A stretch of DNA of 64,000 bases from Megaustenia siamemsis (taxonomy: Eukaryota > Mollusca > Gastropoda > Stylommatophora > Ariophantidae): positions 74,360,232-74,424,231 of the forward strand of contig JAVIAB010000041.1 in NCBI GenBank assembly GCA_032433765.1, written 5' to 3'. The position numbers and the translations under genes are program-made. Shown here piece by piece: positions 22,752 to 34,344 of this stretch; position 1 is the first letter of the stretch, and each line of letters opens with the position of its first letter. The notes below the pieces were generated by a model. That model saw only the letters and a list, made by a program, of their open reading frames with translations. It had not been told where the DNA came from and ran no database searches.

Positions 22752-22756
<5 letters not shown>
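22372..22756 (+). mobile_element. Repeat family R1, tail (CATAAC)n
   Basis: Shares 'gagctactgag..agtgctctgtgcacaccgtgagctg' and 'gatgattccactggcac.ggcggttgag' with 34375-34786 and, in reverse, with 33213-33600 and 37058-37440. All copies stop at CGGGGCCTTC followed by CATAAC repeats, which suggests a retroposon 3' end. An (AT)n run follows at 22757-22789. Confidence 0.75.
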
Positions 22757-22790
<34 letters not shown>

Positions 22791-23089
22791 ATGTGTACAT
22801 ATAATATGTTTTTTTTTAAAGTTTACTTTCTACATTAATTGTGCGGCAAACTATCGACTGCCAGAAATTTCATGTTATGGTGAATTAGTTTAATAGATGG
22901 ATAATCTTCATTGGCAGTGATCAACTCTATAGTGTGCTCAGATCCCACAGTAACTCCATGCGCTACAAACTAGTGAAAGAACTGATGACGACCTCTGCCA
23001 TGGCTCATCAGATCTGACACCACGCAACATTATAATCGATTGATGTTATACTATAACATGAAGTGTTATGCATTAAAACCTGACCAGTA

Positions 23090-23455
23090 GAGCATCTGTT
23101 AAAATATTGCTTCTTCTGACGTGCCTCAACCAGAAAGTGGTGTAGAAGCATATATGCCCGCGCCGCCCCCCCCCCCCCCCCCCGAAGATGTTCTAGTCAT
23201 AACAATGCTACCAAGAGATCACCAGAGCTGAACAGGTCAAAGGCTAGTATCCCCCTAAATCAACCCCTTCGTTGTCAATCTAGTAATAGACTGACAATAT
23301 AACCTGCTCAAGCCAATATGGATCGAAGAGCACTGGCAATCCAGTACTCAAAATTCCCATGCTGAAATAAGATATGTTGGGTCGAAAAGCGCAATAAAAC
23401 AACACGCATCTTGGCCCACTGAACGTTCCTTTAACGATTGGTGAAAGCATCCATT
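23090..23455 (+). mobile_element. Repeat family R2
   Basis: The right half (about 23330-23455) aligns with 44370-44480: 'gcaa.ccagtactcaaaa', 'gtcgaaaagcgcaa', 'aacgttcctttaacg'. A run of C at 23167-23183 lies inside. Class unknown. Confidence 0.5.
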
Positions 23456-23479
23456 CCTTTAGTTGTCATAGAGTTAGCG

Positions 23480-23641
23480 CAAGAAAGACAGATTCAGAAA
23501 AATGAGAGAAGGAGAGAATGAAAGAGAGAAAAGATAATGAAAGGAAAGAATGAAAGAATGAGATGGAGAGAAAGAAATAGAGATAGAAGTAAAGAGAGAC
23601 AGAAAGAAAGAGAGAGAGAGAGAAAAAAAGAAAATAGAAAG

Positions 23642-23677
<36 letters not shown>

Positions 23678-23757
23678 AGGAGTGAGAGAAAGAAAGAAAG
23701 AGAGTGAAAGAGAAGAGGAATAGAGAGAAATGAAGAGAAAGAAAGACATAGAGAGTT
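23480..23757. repeat. Purine-rich (GAAA/GA)n tract
   Basis: Nearly pure A/G on the plus strand for 280 bp with GAAAG and GA subrepeats. The minus-strand frame (SLSFFLSL-like) is not a gene. Confidence 0.95.
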
Positions 23758-23810
23758 TCAGCTCAGATGCACTACCTTCATAGCACAGAAGACCTTGAAA
23801 GAGAAGGTGT

Positions 23811-25388
23811 CATTGGCTTGATTGTTAATTTGTAACAAGTTCCAACCCGGGTAGTGGTAATTGGGTTGATTGTTAATTTGTAACAAGTTCCAACCCGGGT
23901 AGTGGTAATTGGGTTGATTGTTAATTTGTAACAAGTTCCAACCCGGGTAGTGGTAATTGGGTTGATTGTTAATTTCTAACAAGTTCCAACCCGGGTAGTG
24001 GTAATTGGGTTGATTGTTAATTTGTAACAAGTTCCAACCCGGGTAGTGGTAATTGGGTTGATTGTTAATTTGTAACAAGTTCCAACCCGGGTAGTGGTAA
24101 TTGAGTTGATTGTTAATTTGTAACAATTTCCAACCCGGGTAGTGGTAATTGGATTGATTGTTAATTTGTAACAAGTTCCAACCCGGGTATTAGTAATTGG
24201 GTTGATTGTTAATTTGTAACAAGTTCCAACCCGGGTAGTCGTAATTGAGTTGATTGTTAATTTGTAACACGTTCCAACCCGGGTAGTGGTAATTGAGTTG
24301 ATTGTTAATTTGTAACAATTTCCAACCCGGGTAGTGGTAATTGGGTTGATTGTTAATTTGTACCAATTTCCAACCGGGTAGTGGTAATGGAGTTGATTGT
24401 TAATTTGTAACAAGTTCCAACCCGGGTAGTGGTAATTGGGTTGATTGTTAATTTGTAACAAGTTCCAACCCGGGTAGTGGTAATTGGGTTGATTGTTAAT
24501 TTGTAACAAGTTCCAACCCGGGTAGTGGTAATTGGGTTGATTGTTAATTTGTAACAAGTTCCAACCCGGGTAGTGGTAATTGGGTTGATTGTTAATTTCT
24601 AACAAGTTCCATCCCGGGTAGTGGTAATTGGGTTGATTGTTAATTTGTAACAAGTTCCAACCGGGTAGTGGTAATTGGGTTGATTGTTAATTTGTAACAA
24701 GTTCCAACCCGGGTAGTGGTAATTGAGTTGATTGTTGATTTGTAACAATTTCCAACCCGGGTAGTGGTAATTGGATTGATTGTTAATTTGTAGCAAGTTC
24801 CAACCCGGGTAGTAGTAATTGGGTTGATTGTTAATTTGTAACAAGTTCCAACCCGGGTAGTCGTAATTGAGTTGATTGTTAATTTGTAACAATTTCCAAC
24901 CCGGGTAGTGGTATTTGGGTTGATTGTTAATTTGTAACACGTTCCAACCCGGGTAGTGGTAATTGGGTTGATTGTTAATTTGTAACAATTTCCAACCCGG
25001 GTAGTGGTAATTGGGTTGATTGTTAATTTGTAACAAGTTCCAACCCGGGTAGTGGTAATTGGGTTGATTGTTAATTTGTAACAAGTTCCAACCCGGGTAG
25101 CGGTAACTGGATTGATTGTTAATTTGTAACAAGTTCCAACCCGGGTAGTGGTAATTGGGTTGATTGTTAATTTGTAACACGTTCCAACCCGGGTAGCGGT
25201 AACTGGATTGATTGTTAATTTGAAACACGTTACAACCCGGGTAGTGGTAATTGGGTTGATTGTTAATTTGTAACAAGTTCCAACCCGGGTAGTGGTAATT
25301 GGCTTGATTGTTTTTTTGTAACAAGTGCCAACCAGGGTAGTGGTAATTGGGTTGATTGTTAATTTGTAGCAAGTTCTAACCCGGGTTG
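23811..25388. repeat. 48-bp satellite, about 33 copies
   Basis: The unit contains GATTGTTAATTTGTAACAAG and CCAACCCGGGTAGTGGTAAT, with a period of 48 bp (16 codons). Two minus-strand frames stay open (LLQINNQPNYHYPGWN and CYKLTINPITTTRVGT per unit) and swap after single-base gaps at about 24375 and 24660. It abuts the 3' side of the SINE-2 copy at 25389-25625. Confidence 0.97.
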
Positions 25389-25625
25389 TGGACATACTTT
25401 GTCTACTCTTTCTCTTTTGCTGTTTTAAATCACCAAGGATTCTTGAACATGCAGAGCGCACTCGGGACCTTCTCTTGTGTTCACGCTATCCGGGATTGCC
25501 AGATATCTGATCACTACACAAAGATTGGGAGATAGTAAATCAAGAAAAATCAGTAGATTTGTGTGGATTTGAACCCGATTGCTCCTTGACCAGAGGTCAA
25601 CGTCTGATTACTAGACCACCCAACA
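25389..25625 (-). mobile_element. SINE-2, tRNA-derived
   Basis: On the minus strand a tRNA-like head carries box A (TGGTCTAGTAATCAGACG) and a canonical box B (GGTTCAAATCC at about 25567-25577), followed by about 175 bp of unrelated body. Its 3' side runs straight into the first 48-bp satellite units. Confidence 0.75.
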
Positions 25626-25880
25626 CTACAAGTGGTTAGCTGATGAAATGCGAATGCTGGCAAGATGAAATAAGAAGTGCTTTAACTATATGATCAATAC
25701 TTAATAAAATATTTGTAATAATAGTATTGAGACATGGAAAAATGTGGTACAAGAAAGAACTACCAGCACTTGACTGTTTGACATTGGTTACATACTAAAA
25801 GATAAAGAAACGAGTAGCAGTTGAACAGTAGAGACGTGATAGAAATGCTCACAAAATAGATCTCCTACCAACAGCAACTG

Positions 25881-26141
25881 GGGGCCGCGATAACTCAGTG
25901 GTTAGTGAACTGGACTACAAAGGACAAGAAGTAGGGTTCGATCCCAACCGGCGGCGTCCAGGTTCACCCAGCCTTAAATGGGTACCGGATTTTTTCTGGG
26001 AAAGTAAAGCGGCACGGGCATAATACCGACCACATTACCCCAAAAATCATGTGATGAAGGTCTGTAAAATTTATGGTCACTAACACCATATTCCCTTTAC
26101 GCCACTTGGCGTGACGGGGGCTCTTTACTTTGTTCTTTTAT
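25881..26141 (+). mobile_element. SINE-1, best copy, with perfect TSD
   Basis: 261 bp. The tRNA-like head contains box A (TAACTCAGTGGTTAGTG) and box B (GGGTTCGATCCC). The body contains CCTTAAATGGGTACCGGA, TTTTTCTGGGAAAGTAAAGC and CACTTGGCGTGACGGGGGC. The 12-bp TSD CAACAGCAACTG lies at 25869-25880 and 26142-26153 with no mismatch. Confidence 0.95.
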
Positions 26142-26319
26142 CAACAGCAACTGCTATCATATTCACAAAATCCTATATTTTCTAGTCAATCTTATTCACA
26201 CATACACAGACTAATAACTGGATGAAACGAGCAAAGTTACCGTCACCAGTGCTCATTTTTAATAAAATCTATAGGACCAAAGGTATGTAGTTACTCATTA
26301 TCTAACAACATTACTCAGT

Positions 26320-26960
26320 CGTGGTCAATGCGGAGGTCAATGGTCTCATCTGAGATAACAGCGATGAGAAATATACAGTAATCTATACAAACGGATCTGT
26401 AATACGACATCAAAGGAGAGCACTATAACCAAGAGTAGCATGATGATGTAGGTGATGGCAGTGACCAAGACATTCATATGGTTACAGTCACAAGACTACA
26501 CCCACGCATGTATACTGAGTGATTCGACGAGCATGATAAAAACAGTGGAGGCGCACTCTGTACGCATGCAATGGGTAGATTCATTACATAAGTAAAAAAT
26601 ACGTAAGGTCACATATTTCTACGTCCCAGGACATGCGGGGATTCAGAGGAAGAGCAGACGGTTGATTAGCTGCATTATTGTTGAGGACGGTCGATCAATG
26701 AATCGGGCGGACACCATCAATAATGCCGCCCGAGATGTGGGAAGGACACATAACTTCGACAACCATAAGTCCACGTCACTCCTTCTGATGAAAGAGATGA
26801 ATGAGAAATGGGCACAGCCAAAAACGATAAACTTAGTGGGTGTGTAAGAAGACTAATCAACCAACACAGAACTGGAGTCGTCAGTCGCTGGAAATTACGG
26901 GACCTGCTGAGAAGAGGATCTGAGCACCTATGGACATTCACGTACTGCAATGATGATGAC
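26320..26960 (+). mobile_element. LINE-J fragment with RNase H domain
   Basis: Plus-strand frames show YTNGSVIRHQ (YTDGS-type, first catalytic Asp changed), ILSDSTSMIKTVEAHSVRMQ with the DS motif, FYVPGHAGIQ (PGHAGI), then NRADTINNAARDVGR and a terminal LWTFTYC. This is the RNase H and C-terminal part of an I-like LINE ORF2. Frames are broken. Confidence 0.7.
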
Positions 26961-27211
26961 CCGCAAATAACTCTTTAACTAAGAACTTTATTCTCCGGAA
27001 ATATGACAGCTAAGAAATTACCATAATTTCTGTCAATAGATGTGAAGTGTACTTTCTAAATATATTTCCAGAAAGACAAGATGTGTATTAGTTCTATGTA
27101 GAGGTATGAACTATTTCATATTCCCTTATTTAAACTAGAATCCCGTACCATGATCATGTGTCACATAATAAAGTATGAAATAATATAGCCGCTTTCTATC
27201 TCGTTATACAG

Positions 27212-27281
27212 GCATCAGCTATTCGGCAACTGAAACAGTGAACTACATAACCTCACCTGGTTATCCCAGCAATTATCTAGA
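27212..27281 (+). CDS. CUB exon A3 (start of CUB3, type II)
   Basis: 70 bp, phase 1 to 2, acceptor TATACAG, donor GTAAGA. It encodes GISYSATETVNYITSPGYPS and then NYL. No first cysteine, as in A2. Confidence 0.88.
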
Positions 27282-27627
27282 GTAAGAGTACCATCTTATC
27301 GCCGCTGCTATGTTCATCAAAGTATCTACCTACAGCCAGAATTAGTATCTAGTCTGATCCACATTTTCAAAATCTGTTTAATTCATTGATTTCTAGCATT
27401 TATTTTAGTAAAAGCAATATATGCTAATGGCTAAATTTCACATATACAGAATTCATAGTATTTTATCTACATAAAAACAACCATACAAATATGTTACTAT
27501 TATATATTTTTTTTATTTACTAGCGAAATAGATAAAACATATTTGGGAATACATATATAAAATATTGCTTCAAAAATGTCTTTGATTGGTAATTCACATT
27601 ACATGTAACTGATATCTCTCTCTCCAG

Positions 27628-27755
27628 TAATTTGGACCGCCTGTGGTACATCTCAACAAATGCATACTCAAATGTGGTTGTGTTGAGGTTGGTGGATTTC
27701 TACACTGAGGGTTCGTTGCCATATTGTTCTGGGGACTATGTGACTGTTTATGACG
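27628..27755 (+). CDS. CUB exon B3 (middle of CUB3, type II)
   Basis: 128 bp, phase 2 to 1, acceptor TCTCCAG, donor GTAACA. It encodes NLDRLWYISTNAYSNVVVLR, then LVDFYTEGSLPYCSGDYVTV and YDG. Arginine again replaces the second cysteine (DRLW), while the third cysteine and the E and D residues remain. Confidence 0.9.
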
Positions 27756-27859
27756 GTAACAGTAACGGAGTATTATTGGTGTTACTTGTATTCTACAATA
27801 GTTATATTTAATTATTATCAATAAAATAAATCTATTGTAAGGCTTATTTTCCTGCATTT

Positions 27860-28885
27860 TCACACCACCACTTCTTCTTCTTCTTTCCTTTCCTAATTTG
27901 TCTATCAGAGCCGAGGAGAGATATAATTTGTGGTCATTTGCTTCTCTGTTTGCCTCTGCTGCTGTTATATTTCCGTTTTAATTCTCTGAACTCTGGTTGA
28001 AGACAACTTTCTCAGAACCTGCCAGCCTCTCTCATTTTATCATGTGAGGTTCATCGCCATGTCCCCAATGGTTTGCCTCTCTCATGTTATCATGTGGGGT
28101 TCATCGCCATGTCCCAAAGGTTTGCCTCTCCTTCGTTTGCCTGGTGGTGTCTATGTTAATGCTAGGTGTCGATACATGGTTCGTTTCTTTCGTAGAACGT
28201 TGACTATCCATTTCCGTCCTATTTTCACTTATTGATTGCTGTTGGTGTTTTTTTAACTTTGACATTTGATGGTATACATATTTACATCTACTAATTAATA
28301 CAACCAATTGTACAGGTTTTGTTCCCTCATTAACTCTTGCTGACAATAATCTTCTTCTTCCTCTCTCCTCCCTCATTTGTCTGTCAGTGTCGAAGGGAGA
28401 TGTGATTTGCTTTTTTTGATCTTCTGTTTGCCACCTCTGCTGTTGTTTCATAGAGTTTCTAATATTCCGTCAATTCATCTTTTTCGTGGTTGGCCCTTGG
28501 ATCTGGTGTTCTTGCAACGTTTATTGAAGGCACGTTGTGTTGTTTTTTATCCTTCTGTCTTATCACGTGGCTAAATAATGTTATCCGTTGTTTCTTTATA
28601 TATTCTACAGTGGGGACTATTCCTAGCTTTTTTTCTCAATTCTTCAATGATCGTATCTCTCAGGCTGTTTCATGCCATTCGTCTAACACATTTTATCTCG
28701 TAGTGGCTTTGTTCTTATTGTTCTAGTACCTTGGGTCCATTGGCTGCACAACGTTGTGATGAAGATTGTATTGTAGAGAGCCTGTTTTGCCTCTAGAGTC
28801 ATGTCCTTGTTCGACAATAGTGGTGCCTTATATCCAATGATTTGACAAACTTCGTTACATCTTGAATTTCCTGTTTTCACACGAC
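27860..28885 (-). mobile_element. LINE-E-like copy (post-RT tail), degenerate
   Basis: The minus strand reads CQIIGYKAPLLSNKDMTLEA, then KQALYNTIFITTLC, a LINE region just after the RT, followed by broken tail sequence to 27860. A 50-bp segment is tandemly doubled at 28010-28130 ('ggttcatcgccatgtccc'). Confidence 0.6.
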
Positions 28886-29149
28886 TAATACCTATATTAC
28901 AGACACATATACATATTCCTGTAATTTACTCTTGAGGAATGACACTCGAAAGATAAGTGGGCATGATATTAGTTAGAGAAAGAAACAAAACAGTGAAAGC
29001 ATTTTGGTCAGTGTCAGATTATCTCGGCTTGTAAAGTTGAGGGGTAGACCATGGATATCAACATCATTTCAACAGCTTATGCAATATCACAATTAACAAC
29101 GTAAACTAAATCATTAAACGTCTTTACAATTAACTTGAGGTGTCTATGG

Positions 29150-29640
29150 AACTGTGTAAATCCCCAAAATAACTATTCTATTAGGGGAATTTAATGTAAA
29201 GATGTAAAAGATGAAGTGCAAAATGTGACTGAATGACATGACCAAGGAGAGAGAGGTGACATATATAGTAATAGATTGGGCAAAAACACATGCAACGACG
29301 AGAAGGAACTCCTGGTTCAAGGAACACCCAAGATGACTGTGGACTTGGCAAAGCCCAGGAAACAAAGTACACAATCAAATCAACTCCATCGACGATTCAG
29401 GACAGGCATAATGTCTTTCAAAACAAGACCAGAAGCAGATTGCGATAGTGGTCATGTAACGGTAGTAGGACAAATGAAAAAGAACGAAGACAAAGAAAGT
29501 GTTAGAAATGTGAAATTAAAACTAGATATGCTTAGAGTGAATAGACAGATGCATGATAAGTACAGCACAATAGTGCAAAATAGATATAAACAAACCAGAA
29601 TCTGGGAAAATCTAGAATACTGAAAAGCAGTGGAAAATGC
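29150..29640 (+). mobile_element. LINE-F endonuclease fragment
   Basis: Plus-strand frames give ITILLGEFNVKM (the GDFNAKVG-type motif), WAKTHATTRRNSWFKEHPRW, LWTWQSPGNKVHNQIN, and KTRPEADCDSGHVTVV (the SDH motif region, with S-D changed to D-S). This is an apurinic-type endonuclease domain of a LINE, inactivated. Confidence 0.7.
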
Positions 29641-29710
29641 TCAACAAACGATGAACAAACATAGATAAAAATATGATGAAAGTATAGTAGATTACCAATA
29701 TATTATTTAA

Positions 29711-29881
29711 ATAAATAGTTTCCAGTGTTTTGACTCAAAGACAGAAAATAAATAAATAGTTTCCAGTGTTTTGACTCAAAGACAGAAAATAAATAAATAG
29801 TTTCCAGTGTTTTGACTCAAAGACAGAAAATAAATAAATAGTTTCCAGTGTTTTGACTCAAAGACAGAAAATAAATAAATA
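29711..29881. repeat. 41-bp tandem repeat, 4 units
   Basis: Near-identical units with AGTTTCCAGTGTTTTGAC and AAATAAATAAAT, repeating every 41 bp. It ends 48 bp before exon C3. Confidence 0.95.
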
Positions 29882-29929
29882 ATCAAAATGTTCTCAAATA
29901 AAGCCAATTAATTGATTGTTCTCACCCAG

Positions 29930-30091
29930 GAAACAGCAGCAACTCTCCCTTACTTACGACATTGTGTGGCCTACAATCTAATGCAACGATTGTAAGCACT
30001 GGCACCTCCGTGACTGTCAAGTTTCATTCTGATTACTCTGTCAACTACAGAGGCTTCAAATTTGAGTACATGTCTCAGAGTAATGAATCAG
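29930..30091 (+). CDS. CUB exon C3 (end of CUB3)
   Basis: 162 bp, phase 1-1, acceptor CACCCAG, donor GTAATG. It encodes NSSNSPLLTTLCGLQSNATI, then VSTGTSVTVKFHSDYSVNYR and GFKFEYMSQSNES. The fourth cysteine and FHSD are intact. N-glycosylation sequons NSS and NAT are present. Confidence 0.9.
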
Positions 30092-30479
30092 GTAATGTCC
30101 GTTCACAATTATTTCGCATATAAATGAACAATGAGCGGGGTTGTACAGTGAACCAGCTTATAATATAGTAAGTAACACACTGCCTTTAGAGTCAAGAACT
30201 GTTACAATAAAACACGTTTCGGCCTAGTGAACACATCTACTGTTACTAGTTGACCGTTGGCCTGGATGCAGATATAGTCTCTTGCAGTTGGTCAGATTTC
30301 ACAAAGGCGACAAGGAAGGCTGGTAATTCAATATAAGTCTGAGGTTGCAATTTACTGATTTTGGGGGATATAGCGAGGTGGAAATCTGATCATTTATCAA
30401 ATTGTCTTATGTGCAACTATGATGATCTGTCTACTATCTAATTAGCTGGTTGGCTAACAAAATAATCTACTGAGTTATG
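30092..30479. other. Intron; old duplicate of the intron after C0
   Basis: Diverged but collinear with 1234-1460 (for example 'aatgaacaatgag.ggg', 'agtaacaca', 'actgttac.ataa'). No exon. Confidence 0.5.
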
Positions 30480-30840
30480 ATATAACAGAATCATCATCGC
30501 AGCACTCTGGACACACCCATAGGTGTTCCGATCATCATCTCAAAATGCCCGTCAGCACAAATCAAATAGTTTTGTCAGTTCGATATTTTTTGACAAATCC
30601 TCTCATTTGTCCAGAATATTGCAATGTTCTGGCCAGGACCTGTCTTCACCTCCAGGGAACATACTGTAGATCGTGATGCACTTGTACTTTTGTCAAAGTT
30701 CGCTGTCCTACCTTTCCCTTGTAAGTTGTTAATGGTATCAGTCCGATTCTTGGCTGTCAGATCAGGTAATAGCACCTGGCTGTTCTGTCGTTACCCTCAA
30801 CACTAATGTGGAACAATACATACATGAAGGTACAACTTCA
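30480..30840 (-). mobile_element. LINE-J remnant, minus strand
   Basis: Aligns with 2400-2760. The minus strand contains NRTDTINNLQGKGRTANFDK and a terminal WVCPECCDDD-like stretch, comparable to the 26.7-26.95 kb copy. Confidence 0.55.
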
Positions 30841-31014
30841 AAATAACTCCTTTCTCTCTTTCTTTATATCCTCTTTTACCCTTTCGGTTGTCGCGAGAGA
30901 TAAAATATTCTGGTTCTCGCCCTTCTGGCGGCTTAAACATTTAAGAAATAATGTCGTGGCATGTTTTTTCCCATTGGTCAGGTCGTGTAATTTTAACTGC
31001 TACTGTATGCAGTA

Positions 31015-31245
31015 AACAGTACAACCTGTGGCTGCCCTGCTGACTTGCAGGTAAGCTTGGGAGAGTAAAAGGCTAAGGGAGGGTACCCCGAAGTAAAACA
31101 ACCCCACTGCCTTGTGGGTGAGACTTTTTAGTCAAATGCTAGCGGAGCCAACCGTAAACAAACCGACGGAAGGCAACAGAAAACCACCGTCGTAACTTCT
31201 TTGTACAATCATGCATCGTCACAAATTTTTAGAAAGTGATCTCAG
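31015..31245 (+). mobile_element. Probable LINE 5' UTR segment
   Basis: A GC-richer stretch ('aaaccgacggaaggcaacag', 'aaaaccaccgtcgtaac') that reads like the 5' leader of an RTE-type LINE, ending at ATGCATCGTCAC, and joined to LINE-C RT sequence from about 31245. It would make the next entry an internally deleted element. This is inference from style and position. Confidence 0.4.
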
Positions 31246-32785
31246 AGTGATCAAAGATCTAAGAATAATAAAGAAGATGGCAACAAACAGCGGCCATCAA
31301 AACTGGAAGCCAATTGGGAATGTTTCAACAAATAAAACTGGGTGTTAGACAAGGTCGTGTGCTGTCACCAGATTTGTTTAATATTTATAGCGAGATTATT
31401 TTAAGATCCATAAAGGGCATGCTTGGAATAACAATTGGAGGTCATCATCATCATCATCATCGTCTGCCTTCTCCGCAAAGAAGGTTGGCTACCATGGATC
31501 GCCATTCTACTCTGTTTCTTGCTTTGATGGTGCAGGCTGTCATAGATTGACTTGTCCATCTTTTGATGTTACTCGTCCATGTTAGTCTTGGTCTGCATCT
31601 GCCTCTTTTACCTTGTATTTTTCCTTCCAATATTACTTTTAGTAGGCTGTTGTGTCTTTTAACATGCCCCAAAAATGTCATTTGTCTTGTCTTAATTGTA
31701 TTTAGTATTTCTCTTTTTATTTTCAGTTCTTTTAAAACTTTATCGTTTGTTATCTTTTGTTTCCATCCAATTCTACCTATTCTTCTATAAATCCACATTT
31801 CAAAGGCTTCAATTTTCTGTTCTGTTTTCTTGTCTAATGATTTTGTTTCTGTACCATACAGGAATATTGAGAAGATGTAACATTTTGCCATTCTTAGTTT
31901 CAGCCCTGCTGATATTTGTTTTGTTGTTAGTATATTTTTCATGGCATTAAAATTACTTTTTGCCATACCTATTCTAATTGGAGGTCATAATATAAATAAT
32001 CTAAGGTATGCTGATGATACAGTATTAATCGCTAAGAGTGAAAATGAGTTACTAGAAATGTTGGTCATTATAGTAAAAGAAAGCAAAAATAAAGGACACA
32101 GTCTTAATAGCAAGAAGACAGAGGTAATGGTAACAACAGAGAAAAAGACATCACCTCAGTGCAAAATAAAGACATGTGGAACAATATTAAAACAGGTAAA
32201 TGAATTTAAATATTTGGGAACTTTGTTAACCTCAGACGGAAGATGTACAAGGGAGGTGTGATGCAGAATGGCTCAGGCAAAAGCAGCTTTCCAAAAAATG
32301 AGGAAAATACTATGCAATCCATTTTTGACAATAGAAACAAGAAAAGGAGTTCTTAAATGTTACGTAGAGCCAGTCTTAACATATGGATACGAATCATGGA
32401 CAATAGGACAACAGACAAGAAAACACTGGAGTCTGTAGAAACGTGGTTTTACAGAAGAATGTTGAGATTGAGAGTACCATGGACAGCTAAGAAGAGTAAT
32501 GAAGATGTTCTGAGAGAGGTCAAAGGAAAAAAGGTGAGTTAATTTCCAATATTAGGAAGAAACAATCATCATTTTTTGGCCATGTAATAAGAAGAGAACA
32601 ACTGTAATATATTGTAACAACTGCAAAAATTGAGTGACGAAGAGATAGAGGGAAGCAAAGAGAAAAATAACAGACAGCTTAAGAGAATTGCTTGGCAGCA
32701 GGTCAACAACAGAAATGATAAATAGCTGTCGAGATCGAAAGTTGTGGAGAGACGTATGCTAGCAGGCCCGGTACTTGATGATGAT
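31246..32785 (+). mobile_element. LINE-C copy, split by a LINE-B insertion
   Basis: Plus-strand RT and post-[22 protein letters not shown] (31334), then after the insert NINNLRYADDTVLIAKSENE (RYADD, intact catalytic pair), YLGTLLTSDGRCT, ETWFYRRMLR, and the 3' end with a GATGATG tail at 32785. Stops and frameshifts are present. Confidence 0.85.
31446..31975 (-). mobile_element. LINE-B, 5'-truncated insertion with 13-bp TSD
   Basis: The minus strand encodes a nearly unbroken post-RT tail: FLYGTETKSLDKKTEQKIEA, MWIYRRIGRIGWKQKITND, RQMTFLGHVKRHNSLLKVIL, GKIQGKRGRCRPRLTWTSNI, then the ATC tail. Flanking AATTGGAGGTCAT copies are at 31433-31445 and 31976-31988. It lies inside LINE-C and is therefore younger than that copy. 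Confidence 0.92.
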
Positions 32786-32789
32786 GTTT

Positions 32790-34110
32790 TATTTTATGTA
32801 ATCTTTCCATCTTACCCTGGGTCTGCTTCTTGCTTGTTTCCCTTCTCCTCCTTAAATAAACTCTTATGTTTTGTATGGTAGATGAATTGCCTGGTAGAGA
32901 AATTGTATGGCATTCCTTCTAAAATGTCAAACCAGTTCAATTTGTTGTTTCTGCATGTAGTTTGTCATTTGTTCAATGCCTACTTTTTCTTGTATAATGT
33001 CATGTCTGATTCTGTCTTTTCTGGCTATCTCAAGAACTGTTCTTAGAAATCACATCTCTGTGGTTACAAGCTCTCTTGTATTCTTAGGTATATGTGACCA
33101 TGTTTGTCATTGGTAGCAGAACGTGTGAATGTATATACTCTGTATAAGATATTTCATGATGGTGATAGATATTGCTTTGTGTTGAAATATAGGAGATAAC
33201 AATCTCAATATTTGGTTATAGTTATAGTTAGTTATAGCTAGTCGAAGTCCCCGGTATCACTGCAAACGAATTAAAATCCATAATTGCTGAACCGCCCGTG
33301 CCAGTGGAATCATCAGAATTAACATTTCATCGAATATCCAAACAAAAAAGAAGTTGCAGTCCCAATCGTATCAAAACATGCTACATGTCGAAAGACATAA
33401 GGCATAGTATCCCCGGTAGTGAACGCAACTAAACTGTTCTTCGTCATATTATATCATCTTTCATAATAAGCAATCTGAATCTAGTAACACGATACAATGA
33501 AATACACAGCTCACTGAGTGCACAGAGAGAGCATTAATCTCAGTCGCTTCTGCAGCAAGCCGGACTAAGTATATGAGGAAACTGCAACAATTAAGGTTTT
33601 CAGACAATGCCTCAATTGTTCATTGCTGCATATCCGTTATATTGATGGGAAGTCCAAAATGTGTCGTCACACATAATGTCTAGTCTATGCTGAAACACCT
33701 TCTTAATTGAGGTGGGAGAGGAGGAGGCAGGTAACAGATGGGAATAGATTGTGTTGATGAGTTTCTCAAGATGTGGTTTGCCTTGTTACATTTGATGTAT
33801 GTTTCTTTATCTATTGTACCATCTTCACAGAATGTTGTTCCCGCAACAGTTTGTTTACATTTACAGTTTGTTACTTGTTTTGCAATTTGGTGTTCTATAG
33901 CTTTGTTTAATGTCTTTTTTATCTTATTATTGATATAGTGCTCATTTTCATGTATTCATTTTTGCTAATCTTTATTCAAGGGCAACTTATGATTTTGGAG
34001 CACTTTTTCTGTACAGCTGTTTATGATTTCTTTGACTGTGTTTAATAAGATGGTGATGTGAAACTGTGTCTGTCTGGATCTTATCTTAGCTAATGTATCT
34101 GCTTTATCAT
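32790..34110 (-). mobile_element. LINE-E copy, split by R1
   Basis: The minus strand reads PGNDKADTLAKIRSRQTQFH (34080-34130), then, after the R1 insert, ELVTTEM.FLRTVLEIARKD, RIRHDIIQEKVGIEQMTNYM and QKQQIELV (32925-33060). The last piece is the single-copy counterpart of the 69-bp satellite unit. Confidence 0.7.
33213..33600 (-). mobile_element. R1 copy in LINE-E
   Basis: Reverse orientation of the R1 unit: GTTATAG-type tail at 33213, then CCCCGGTATCACTGCAAACG and the R1 body through to 'gaaactgcaacaatta'. Confidence 0.75.
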
Positions 34111-34344
34111 TTCCTGGTGTGTTTGAGTGTCATAAGATCCGTTACACCACTAGCCTCTAGGTCATGTACGCTAATGAGATTCAACCAGCTCAGGTTTAAG
34201 TAAGTGGGACAGACACGAGGTGGGGAAAGTCTTGTACAATCAGTAACCACCAAAGCAAAATTGGTAGAAGACACAGATGGTAACATGAGAAACCTCAACA
34301 TGTGTATATTTATCAGCTCCATATTGCATGAGGTAGAAAATCAA

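Noticed and set aside
22735..22756. Telomere-like CATAAC repeats (also 34770-34786)
   Set aside because: Short, interstitial and always at the end of R1, so better read as an element tail.
23758..25461. Overlapping minus-strand frames of 138-273 codons
   Set aside because: By-products of the 48-bp satellite; two different frames are open at once over the same DNA.
25881..25960. Functional tRNA gene at SINE heads (also 15860-16119, 19829, 63095, 25560-25620)
   Set aside because: Box A and B are present but the acceptor and anticodon stems are not convincing, and each is fused to a repeated body with TSDs.
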